DNA of 5,477 nucleotides from NCBI GenBank assembly GCA_900543295.1, contig UQQY01000143.1, forward strand, positions 1-5,477, read 5' to 3'. Position numbers and translations under genes: made by a program. The DNA comes from an uncultured Oscillospiraceae bacterium. Its GTDB lineage: Bacteria > Bacillota > Clostridia > Oscillospirales > Ruminococcaceae. Of the stretch, positions 1 through 5,238 are shown one piece after another. The notes under the pieces are model-generated. The model saw only the letters and a list, made by a program, of their open reading frames with translations. It was not told where the DNA came from and searched no databases. Each line of letters starts with the position of its first letter. The first letter of the stretch is position 1.

Positions 1-1
1 C

Positions 2-469
2 AAGCTGATTCTTGCAGGCGATTTTGAGACGAAGGCGCTGTATGAGCGCGCGAAACAGCATCCCGGCTGGGGAAATGTCGAGTATCTGGGCTTTCTCGGA
101 AGAAAAGAGGTATGCGGGGTATTGCAGCGCGCAAAGGCGGGGCTTGTAACGCTGCACCCGATCCCGCAGTATTTGATCTCGCTTCCGGTGAAGATGTTTG
201 AATATATGACGGCGCAGCTTCCGGTTATTGCATCTGATTTTTCGTATTGGAACGAGATTGTGGACGATGTGCAGTGCGGCGTATGCGTAGATCCTCTGAA
301 ACCGGAAGAAATCAGAAAAGCAATCGAATATATCATCCGACATCCGGATACGGCCAGAGAGATGGGTGCTTCCGGAAAAAAAGCGGTTTTCACAAAATAT
401 AATTGGGAGAACGAGGCGCAAAAACTGTTTTTGCTGTATCGCTGTGAACCGGAGGAATCAATTGTATGA
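2..469 (+). CDS. GT4-type glycosyltransferase, C-terminal part (5' end cut by window edge)
   Basis: The frame is open from the first bases of the window, so the gene starts upstream; 155 codons are visible. They correspond to the C-terminal, nucleotide-sugar-binding Rossmann half of a GT-B retaining glycosyltransferase (GT4 / Glycos_transf_1 type). Visible signs are KLILAGDF at the start of the domain, the beta-strand run VEYLGFLGR, and the donor-site segment SLPVKMFEYM followed by LPVIASD, where the Glu of FEYM takes the place of the second Glu of the EX7E motif. A helical tail (KAIEYIIRHPDTAREMG) follows, as usual in the family. It should act in the cytoplasm or at the inner membrane face, adding one sugar to a lipid-linked glycan. 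Its TGA overlaps the ATG of the next gene (ATGA, 466-469), indicating one operon with translational coupling. Acceptor and donor cannot be predicted. A TTG at 122 is an internal codon, not a start. Confidence 0.9.
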   Translation, partial: KLILAGDFETKALYERAKQHPGWGNVEYLGFLGRKEVCGVLQRAKAGLVTLHPIPQYLISLPVKMFEYMTAQLPVIASDFSYWNEIVDDVQCGVCVDPLKPEEIRKAIEYIIRHPDTAREMGASGKKAVFTKYNWENEAQKLFLLYRCEPEESIV

Positions 470-1701
470 ATATCCTGATTATCAATCACTATGCCGGAAG
501 CGACATCTATGGTATGGAGTTCAGACCTTTCTATTTCGGACGGGAGCTTGCAAAGCTTGGTCACGAGGTAACGGTGCTTGCCGCAGGTTATTCCCATCTG
601 CGCCGCAGGAATCCGGAGGTCTCCGTTGATTTTACGGAGGAGAAGATCGAAGGGGTGCGGTATATCTGGCTGAAGACGCCGGCTTACCGAAGAAATGATC
701 TTCGCCGGATGCTTAATATGACAACATTTCTGCGCAAGCTTAAAAAGTATGCGCCGCGTATCGCCGCCCAATGCCGGCCGGACGCTGTAGTGGCTTCTTC
801 AACCTATCCTTACGATGTGCGTGGGGCAAGAAGAATTGCCGACTGCTGTGAAAAGCCCTGCCGCGTCCTGTACGAGATTCACGATCTCTGGCCGCTGTCA
901 TTGATCGAGTTGTATCACCTGAGCGAAAAAAATCCGTATATCCGCAGTTTGCAGAAGGCGGAAAATGATGCGTACCGGCTGTCCGACGGCGTGATTTCCA
1001 TCCTGCCGCATGCGGATCGCCATATTCATGAACTCGGGTTTTCGGACGTACCGTTTTACTATGTTCCAAACGGCGTCGTTTCCGACGCCCCGGCAGAGGA
1101 TGCGCCTGAAAATGTTCTGCATGCCGTTCAGGAGGCGCGCGCGAAAGGAAAGTGCATCCTGATGTACTTGGGCGGTTTTTCAAAGGCAAACGCACTGGAC
1201 GATCTGCTTAGCGCAGCGCCGCTTTTGCCGTTTGGCGTACAGCTTTTTCTGATAGGCGGCGGTCCCTTAAAGAAGGAGATAGAGGAAGCCATACAGAAAA
1301 ACGGCCTTTCAAACGTTACGATTCTGCCGGCGGTGCAAAAACGGCAGGTACAAAATGTGCTTCGCCTTGCAGACGCTTTGTATATTGGTGCAAAACGGAC
1401 GCCGCTTTACCGGTATGGCGTGGGCATGAATAAAATATACGACTACATGCTGTCAGGCCGTCCGATTCTCTATGCGGTGGAATCTTCGAACAATCCGGTT
1501 GCGGAAGCGGACTGCGGAATTCGTATTGCAGCGGAGGACCCGCAGGAGATCGCCTCCGGCGCGCGGATGCTTTTGCAGATGACGCAGGAGGAGCGGGAAC
1601 GCCTGGGCGCTAACGGAAGCCGCTACGCCCGTCAGTATCACGATTACTGCGCTCTGGCAAAACAATTTGCAGCCGCCTGCGCAGGAGAGGAGACCGAATG
1701 A
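466..1701 (+). CDS. WbuB-like GT4 glycosyltransferase
   Basis: The 411-residue product has the two-domain layout and length of GT-B GT4 enzymes. The N-terminal acceptor domain opens with MNILIINHYAGS and YGMEFRPFYFGRELAKLGHEVTV, and EIHDLWPLSLIEL lies near residues 137-149; both are typical of the WbuB family, whose named members act in O-antigen and colanic-type polysaccharide synthesis as amino-sugar transferases. The C-terminal domain has VPNGV (200-204), YLGGFSKANALDDLL (234-248), IGGGPLKKEI (263-272) and the donor site PLYRYGVGMNKIYDYM (313-328), with Asp326 where many GT4 enzymes have Glu; this substitution is normal in this subfamily as I recall it. No signal peptide or clear membrane segment is seen, so it is probably a peripheral cytoplasmic enzyme adding a sugar to the undecaprenyl-linked intermediate. 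GGAGG at 451-455 supports the ATG at 466. It overlaps both neighbours by ATGA. The exact sugar is not known. Confidence 0.9.
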   Translation: MNILIINHYAGSDIYGMEFRPFYFGRELAKLGHEVTVLAAGYSHLRRRNPEVSVDFTEEKIEGVRYIWLKTPAYRRNDLRRMLNMTTFLRKLKKYAPRIAAQCRPDAVVASSTYPYDVRGARRIADCCEKPCRVLYEIHDLWPLSLIELYHLSEKNPYIRSLQKAENDAYRLSDGVISILPHADRHIHELGFSDVPFYYVPNGVVSDAPAEDAPENVLHAVQEARAKGKCILMYLGGFSKANALDDLLSAAPLLPFGVQLFLIGGGPLKKEIEEAIQKNGLSNVTILPAVQKRQVQNVLRLADALYIGAKRTPLYRYGVGMNKIYDYMLSGRPILYAVESSNNPVAEADCGIRIAAEDPQEIASGARMLLQMTQEERERLGANGSRYARQYHDYCALAKQFAAACAGEETE

Positions 1702-2402
1702 GCAGGACGCCTTGCTTAGAACGGCTTCCTTTCGCCATGCAAAATGACGCCGTCCTGCGTTATGCCGGAATTCTGCAAAAGCGGAAAGCTTCCCTTGTGT
1801 GGAAGCGCATACTTGAATGGCTCGCCGCATTTTTGGCATTTGCCATAGTATCGCCGTTTTTTCTTCTGATCTGCCTTCTGGTGAAGTGTACCTCTAAGGG
1901 ACCGGTCTTTTTTAAACAGGAACGAATCGGTAAAAACGGACGGCCTTTTTATATTCTGAAATTTCGTACTATGATGGAGGATGCCGACCGCTACGGCGTA
2001 CAGCTTACGACAGGGGACGACCGGCGGATCACTCGGTTCGGCGCGCTGCTTCGGAAAACGAATCTGGACGAGATGCCGCAGCTTCTGCACGTTCTGTCAG
2101 GGAAAATGTCGGTTGTTGGCACGCGCCCAGAGGTACGGCGCTATGTGGAGCAGTATACGGACGAGATGATGGCAACGCTTTTACTGCCGCCGGGCATGCT
2201 CAGCAATGCAAGCGTAAAATACAAGGAAGAAAGCCGTCTGCTTTCCTCAAGGGATGATCCGGAGCGGGTTTATCTTGAGCAGATTTTACCGGATAAAATG
2301 CGGTTTAACCTCGATTATCTGCCGCGAGTGGGCGTAATGGAGGATTTAAAAATCATCGGCCGTTCCATCGCATGTATGTTTAAAAAGGAGTCTTCAACTT
2401 GA
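1698..2402 (+). CDS. Small monotopic phosphoglycosyl transferase (bacterial sugar transferase)
   Basis: The 234-residue protein matches the bacterial sugar transferase family (PF02397), which moves a sugar 1-phosphate from a UDP-sugar to undecaprenyl phosphate and so starts glycan assembly. A hydrophobic stretch at about 41-63 contains Ser52-Pro53, the helix-breaking pair that makes the re-entrant membrane hairpin in monotopic members such as PglC. Next come KGPVFFKQERIGKNGRPF (68-84), KFRTM (88-92), the catalytic Asp124-Glu125 pair in NLDEMPQLLHVL, and MSVVGTRPE (137-145). The protein lacks the extra membrane helices of large WbaP-type enzymes. It carries about 33 residues before the membrane helix, longer than PglC. 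AGGAGAGGAGA at 1683-1693 supports the ATG at 1698, which overlaps the previous stop; Met14 is a weaker alternative start. It overlaps the aminotransferase gene downstream, which suggests that the aminotransferase product may be the sugar it loads. That substrate link is inference. Confidence 0.93.
   Translation: MSRTPCLERLPFAMQNDAVLRYAGILQKRKASLVWKRILEWLAAFLAFAIVSPFFLLICLLVKCTSKGPVFFKQERIGKNGRPFYILKFRTMMEDADRYGVQLTTGDDRRITRFGALLRKTNLDEMPQLLHVLSGKMSVVGTRPEVRRYVEQYTDEMMATLLLPPGMLSNASVKYKEESRLLSSRDDPERVYLEQILPDKMRFNLDYLPRVGVMEDLKIIGRSIACMFKKESST
2385..2390 (+). promoter_or_regulatory. Ribosome binding site deciding a TTG start
   Basis: AAGGAG lies 8 nt before TTG at 2399 inside the end of the sugar transferase gene. 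It supports TTG as the real start of the aminotransferase: no ATG is close by in that frame, and starting here gives the family's usual N-terminus (MKFIDLEAQY). The overlap with the upstream stop is TTGA (2399-2402). Confidence 0.8.
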
Positions 2403-3544
2403 AATTCATCGACTTGGAAGCACAGTATCAGCGCATCAAGCCGGAGCTTGACAAATCGCTGGCTAAGTTGTTCGTCCGTCAGGACTTCATCCTCGGAAAA
2501 GATGTGGATGTTTTGGAAAGCCGTCTTGCGGAGTATGCGGGGGTTAAGCACTGCGTCACGTGTTCAAACGGGACGGATGCGCTTTCGATGGCGCTTATAT
2601 TAAAGGGCTACGGGCCGGGAGATGCGGTTTTCGTTCCGGATTTTACCTTCTTTTCAACAGCGGAGGTTGTTGCACAGCGCGGAGCGGTTCCTGTTCTGGT
2701 GGATTGCCGGGCGGACAGTTTCAATATGGATCCGGCAGCGCTGCTGCGCGCGGTAAAACGGGTGGAGCAGGAGGGAAAGCTTGTTCCGCGTATGGTGATT
2801 CCAGTGGATTTATTTGGCCTCTGCGCGGACTATGACGCCATCCGCGAAATTGCCGATGCGCATCATCTGGCAGTTTTGGAGGACGGTGCGCAGGGCTTTG
2901 GAGCGGAATATCATGGGCGGCGCGCCTGCTCGCTCGGCGATATTGCGGCAACGTCGTTTTTTCCCGCTAAACCGCTCGGCTGCTACGGCGACGGCGGCGC
3001 AGTCTTTACGGATGACGATGAAACGGCGGTGCGTCTGCGTTCCCTTCGTGTACACGGAAAGGGAAAGACAAAGTATGAGAACAATTCGCTTGGCTTGAAT
3101 GCGCGCCTTGATACCATTCAGGCCGCTGTGCTCAACTGCAAGCTTGATTTGTTTGAGGAAGAGATTGCGCTGCGCAACCGTGTTGCTTCATGGTATCATG
3201 AGCTTTTGTGCAGTGAGGTGAAAAAGCCGGAGATTTCGTCCGGCTATCAAAGCGTCTGGGCACAATATACGATTATTCTTCCGGACTATGTAAACCGTTC
3301 GGAGCTTCAGGAGCTGCTAAAGGCCTCCGGCGTGCCGACGATGGTGTACTATGAGCGTCCTCTCCATTTGCAGAAAGCGCTCGCGTATCTCGGAGGAAAG
3401 CCGGGCGATTTTCCGGTATCCGAGTATCTTTCAAGTCATGTGCTGTCTCTGCCGATGCATCCGTACCTGAAAAGGGAAGAGGTTGAAACGGCGGCGCGGT
3501 ATGTCAATCGCTTCGTGCGTTCTTATCAGGCGTCCGAGCTGTAA
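2399..3544 (+). CDS. DegT/DnrJ/EryC1/StrS PLP aminotransferase, WbpE-like
   Basis: This 381-residue protein is a full-length sugar aminotransferase of the DegT/DnrJ/EryC1/StrS family (fold type I, PLP). Visible family marks are MKFIDLEAQYQRIKPELD at the N-terminus, SNGTDAL (56-62, PLP phosphate region), PVDLFG (135-140), LEDGAQGFGA (160-169, Asp162 expected to hold the pyridine nitrogen), FFPAKPLGCYGDGGA (187-201, Lys191 expected as the PLP Schiff-base lysine), RVHGKG (217-222) and NARLDTIQAAVL (234-245). The pattern is closer, from memory, to WbpE-type enzymes, which aminate a 3-keto UDP-GlcNAc uronic acid using glutamate, than to PglE-type C4 aminotransferases. It would act in the cytoplasm. 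It starts at TTG overlapping the PGT stop and ends the operon as seen here. The oxidised UDP-sugar it needs must be made by enzymes encoded elsewhere, perhaps upstream. The family call is firm; the exact substrate is not. Confidence 0.92.
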   Translation: MKFIDLEAQYQRIKPELDKSLAKLFVRQDFILGKDVDVLESRLAEYAGVKHCVTCSNGTDALSMALILKGYGPGDAVFVPDFTFFSTAEVVAQRGAVPVLVDCRADSFNMDPAALLRAVKRVEQEGKLVPRMVIPVDLFGLCADYDAIREIADAHHLAVLEDGAQGFGAEYHGRRACSLGDIAATSFFPAKPLGCYGDGGAVFTDDDETAVRLRSLRVHGKGKTKYENNSLGLNARLDTIQAAVLNCKLDLFEEEIALRNRVASWYHELLCSEVKKPEISSGYQSVWAQYTIILPDYVNRSELQELLKASGVPTMVYYERPLHLQKALAYLGGKPGDFPVSEYLSSHVLSLPMHPYLKREEVETAARYVNRFVRSYQASEL

Positions 3545-3564
3545 AACGCGGAAATACAGCGCTT

Positions 3565-3581
3565 TGTAACGAATTTGTAAC
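3565..3581 (+). promoter_or_regulatory. Putative WalR (YycF) binding box
   Basis: TGTAACGAATTTGTAAC is a perfect tandem of TGTAAC with a 5-base spacer, an 11-base period or about one DNA turn. It fits the WalR consensus known from Bacillus subtilis and Staphylococcus aureus (TGTWAH-N5-TGTWAH) at every fixed position; the identity even extends one base upstream (TTTGTAAC twice). It ends 21 bases before the -10 element, a position suited to an OmpR-type activator touching RNA polymerase near the -35 region. Other OmpR-family regulators bind similar 11-base repeats, so the regulator's identity is inferred. Confidence 0.6.
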
Positions 3582-3599
3582 AACTGTGTCTGTAGTCTG

Positions 3600-3608
3600 T
3601 GATATAAT
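3600..3608 (+). promoter_or_regulatory. Extended -10 promoter (sigma-A type) of the SGNH hydrolase operon
   Basis: TGATATAAT is a perfect extended -10 (TGn followed by TATAAT at 3603-3608). Transcription should start near 3615. At the proper spacing (16-18 bases) the -35 position reads about ACAACT, a poor match to TTGACA; the better TTGTAA at 3575 is 22 bases away and belongs to the repeat. A strong extended -10 with a weak -35 is typical of an activator-dependent promoter, which agrees with the box just upstream. Confidence 0.75.
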
Positions 3609-3667
3609 AAAATTGGATTATGAGCAGATTTCGGCTGCGCGCATACTGCCAGCCTTTCAATAAAAAC

Positions 3668-3688
3668 CGGCTGCACTTTGTGCGGCTG
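3668..3688. other. Leader hairpin (terminator-shaped only on the - strand)
   Basis: CGGCTGCAC and GTGCGGCTG pair as a 9-bp stem with two G-U pairs and a 3-base TTT loop. On the + strand it is followed by TATGGTAA, not by a T-tract, so it is not a terminator for the operon. On the - strand it is followed by GGTTTTTATTG, the shape of a weak intrinsic terminator, but no - strand gene is seen near it. It may simply fold in the leader RNA. Confidence 0.4.
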
Positions 3689-3740
3689 TATGGTAATAAA
3701 AGAGGGAATCTGTGCCCATATTAAGTTAAAGAGGCAAATG

Positions 3741-3778
3741 CAGAACGATAACTTCGTTTCTGTGTACCTCACGGAGGT
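3741..3778 (+). promoter_or_regulatory. Double hairpin covering the ribosome binding site of the SGNH hydrolase gene
   Basis: Two adjacent hairpins are seen. The first pairs CAGAACGA (3741-3748) with TCGTTTCTG (3754-3762), 8 bp with one bulged T and a 5-base loop. The second pairs ACCTC (3766-3770) with GAGGT (3774-3778), 5 perfect bp and an ACG loop, and contains most of the Shine-Dalgarno GGAGG (3773-3777). The ATG at 3784 follows after 6 bases. The second hairpin could reduce ribosome access. It is short, so its effect in the cell is uncertain. Confidence 0.5.
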
Positions 3779-3783
3779 GGATT

Positions 3784-4728
3784 ATGGCACAGTCAAATCG
3801 TCGGGTTGTTCGCCAAAAACGGGTCAGCCGCGCGCCTTTTCTCATTTTGATTTCCATTATTCTGGCACTTGCCGTCACACTTGCAGTTTCCTTTGCTTTT
3901 TTTATTTCGGATGATTTAACGCGCCCGAATGTAGACAAGTTGTCGATTACGGCGCAAAAGCTGTTTGGAAATGCAATTGATATGGAGCCGGTGAAGGACA
4001 CGGTCGAGATGATTAAGGCGTTTCACAGCAATGACAACAGCAATACGGAAAATCCGGACGTCGAGACGGAGCACGTTAAGGCAGAAACATTGGTCGCCAG
4101 GACCAGGGCTGCGGATGATTCGTATTTTAGCGACGCAGTTTTTATCGGCGATTCAATTTCTGTTGGACTTCGTGTTTACGGCGTTCTTCCGACGCAAAAC
4201 GTCATAGCCGAACAGAACGTCAATATCATGAATTTGGTGAATGATACGCCGGTCTATCGTACCAGCGGAACAGAGAAAAAAACAGTATTCCAGGCAATTG
4301 CTGAGAAGGTGCCCGATCCTGACAAAATATATATTTTGATTGGTGCAAACGGGATTCCGGGTCTTACGAATGAGGCGCATATCAATTACTATGGAAAATT
4401 TTTGGATCGATTGCACCAGACCTATCCGGATGCTATGATCTATGTGGAGACTGTTACGCCGATCACGAAGGATTCAGAGTATGTTCGAGATTCGTTCAAT
4501 ATGGAAAAAATCAACGATTTCAACGAGCGGCTCTATAAACTGGCGCAGGAAAAGGGCGTATACTACCTGAATGTCCAGGAGGTGCTTCGGGACGATAGCG
4601 GCTATCTGATTTCGGATTATGACGCCGGCGACGGTATGCATTTAAAAAGCAATGGCCATAAGGCGATGTATCAGTATTATCTGACACATGCGGTTCAGCC
4701 GGACGGCTACATTGATAAAATTGTCTAA
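3784..4728 (+). CDS. Membrane-anchored SGNH/GDSL hydrolase
   Basis: The 314-residue product has a basic N-terminus (RRVVRQKRVSR, 6-16), one hydrophobic segment at about 18-41, a polar Asn/Glu-rich linker (about 81-100) and a C-terminal SGNH domain from about 115. The basic flank before the helix predicts the catalytic domain outside the cell. Block I is IGDSIS (121-126) with Ser124 as nucleophile; block III reads LIGANG (185-190), with Asn189 expected in the oxyanion hole; block V is DGMH (283-286), giving the Asp-His pair. The substrate is unknown: family members remove acetyl or acyl esters from sugars, peptidoglycan or lipids. GGAGG 6 nt before the ATG supports the start. It heads a new operon behind the extended -10 promoter and the WalR-like box, with the lipoprotein gene 15 nt downstream. 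An acetyl-esterase role on wall or surface glycan is inference. Confidence 0.9.
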   Translation: MAQSNRRVVRQKRVSRAPFLILISIILALAVTLAVSFAFFISDDLTRPNVDKLSITAQKLFGNAIDMEPVKDTVEMIKAFHSNDNSNTENPDVETEHVKAETLVARTRAADDSYFSDAVFIGDSISVGLRVYGVLPTQNVIAEQNVNIMNLVNDTPVYRTSGTEKKTVFQAIAEKVPDPDKIYILIGANGIPGLTNEAHINYYGKFLDRLHQTYPDAMIYVETVTPITKDSEYVRDSFNMEKINDFNERLYKLAQEKGVYYLNVQEVLRDDSGYLISDYDAGDGMHLKSNGHKAMYQYYLTHAVQPDGYIDKIV

Positions 4729-4743
4729 AAGGAGATTTGCGGT

Positions 4744-5214
4744 ATGAAAAACACAAAAAAATGGATGGCGGTGCTTCTCTGCGGCCTGATGCTTCTGGTA
4801 TCGGCAGCATGTTCGCAGGAGGAGAAAAACCCGAAAGCGTCGGATGTGGTCGATGAGCTGCGCGCGGAGATTGAGTTTCCTGAAATGGCAAGCCAGAGCG
4901 TGGAAAACCTTGCAGCGTACGGCTACGATCTGACGGCGGACGACGTTGAGGATATGTGCTTTATTCTTGCAGGCAGCGGCATTACGGCGGACGAGGTTTT
5001 TGTCGTAAAGCTGAAGGACGAGTCCAAGGCGGATTCTGTTAAAAAGATGATGGAAACGAGACGCGATATGGTAAAGGATACGGCGGCTGACTATACGCCG
5101 GAGGAGACGGAAAAGCTGACGACAGCGGTAATCGGCTCGAAAGGCGCCTATGTTTATTATGCGGCCACCAACGACAACACAAAGGCGAAAGAGATTTTGA
5201 ACAACGCATTTTGA
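4744..5214 (+). CDS. DUF4358-like lipoprotein
   Basis: The 156-residue protein starts with a lipoprotein signal peptide: basic NTKK, a hydrophobic core at about 8-19, and a lipobox VSAAC with Cys23 as the lipidated residue. The -3 Ser is less usual than Leu or Val but fits broad lipobox patterns. The mature part has the general look of DUF4358: an acidic AYGYDLTADDVED (58-70), ITADEVFVVKLKD (80-92), ETRRDM (104-109) and YTPEE followed by AVIGSKGAYVYYAATND (128-144). The family assignment is from memory of its pattern. It would sit on the outer face of the membrane; no catalytic residues are evident, so a binding or accessory role is more likely than an enzyme. GGAG at 4731-4734, 9 nt before the ATG, sets the start. 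It is cotranscribed with the SGNH hydrolase. The stop TGA is followed at once by a second in-frame TGA. Confidence 0.85.
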   Translation: MKNTKKWMAVLLCGLMLLVSAACSQEEKNPKASDVVDELRAEIEFPEMASQSVENLAAYGYDLTADDVEDMCFILAGSGITADEVFVVKLKDESKADSVKKMMETRRDMVKDTAADYTPEETEKLTTAVIGSKGAYVYYAATNDNTKAKEILNNAF

Positions 5215-5225
5215 TGAAAAGAAAA

Positions 5226-5232
5226 GGGGCGG
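5226..5232 (+). promoter_or_regulatory. Ribosome binding site deciding a GTG start
   Basis: GGGGCGG sits 6 nt before GTG at 5239. It supports this GTG over the second GTG at 5245 (12 nt away) and over the in-frame ATG at 5281, which has no purine-rich site and would remove most of the first membrane helix. Confidence 0.55.
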
Positions 5233-5238
5233 AATATC

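Larger units (their letters stand above)
3545..3783 (+). other. Regulatory intergenic region and structured leader, no convincing gene
   Basis: These 239 bases separate two co-directional operons. In order they hold the WalR-like direct repeat, an extended -10 promoter, a transcribed leader of about 165 nt, two hairpins in its first half, and a third and fourth just before the SGNH hydrolase gene. No hairpin followed by a T-tract is seen on the + strand, so the upstream operon has no obvious intrinsic terminator here. A 34-codon frame at 3620-3724 lacks a ribosome binding site and was not called. Confidence 0.7.

Noticed and set aside
740..1195. Long - strand frames across the glycosyltransferase, PGT and aminotransferase genes
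   Set aside because: They are shadows of the + strand genes: compositionally odd, rich in Arg, Pro and His, without ribosome binding sites or family motifs.
3565..3581. Reading the direct repeat as a PhoP/PhoB-type box
   Set aside because: The spacing would fit, but neither strand gives the TTHAHA core of Bacillus PhoP boxes as I know it, while the WalR consensus fits at every fixed position.
3654..3700. Hairpin 3668-3688 as an intrinsic terminator of the aminotransferase operon
   Set aside because: It lies downstream of the next promoter and lacks a T-tract on the + strand. Only the - strand has the terminator shape, and no gene there needs it.
3620..3724. A 34-codon frame (ATG at 3620) in the leader, starting about 5 nt after the predicted transcription start
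   Set aside because: It has no ribosome binding site and no recognisable repeat of regulatory codons. It overlaps the leader hairpins and is most likely a chance frame.
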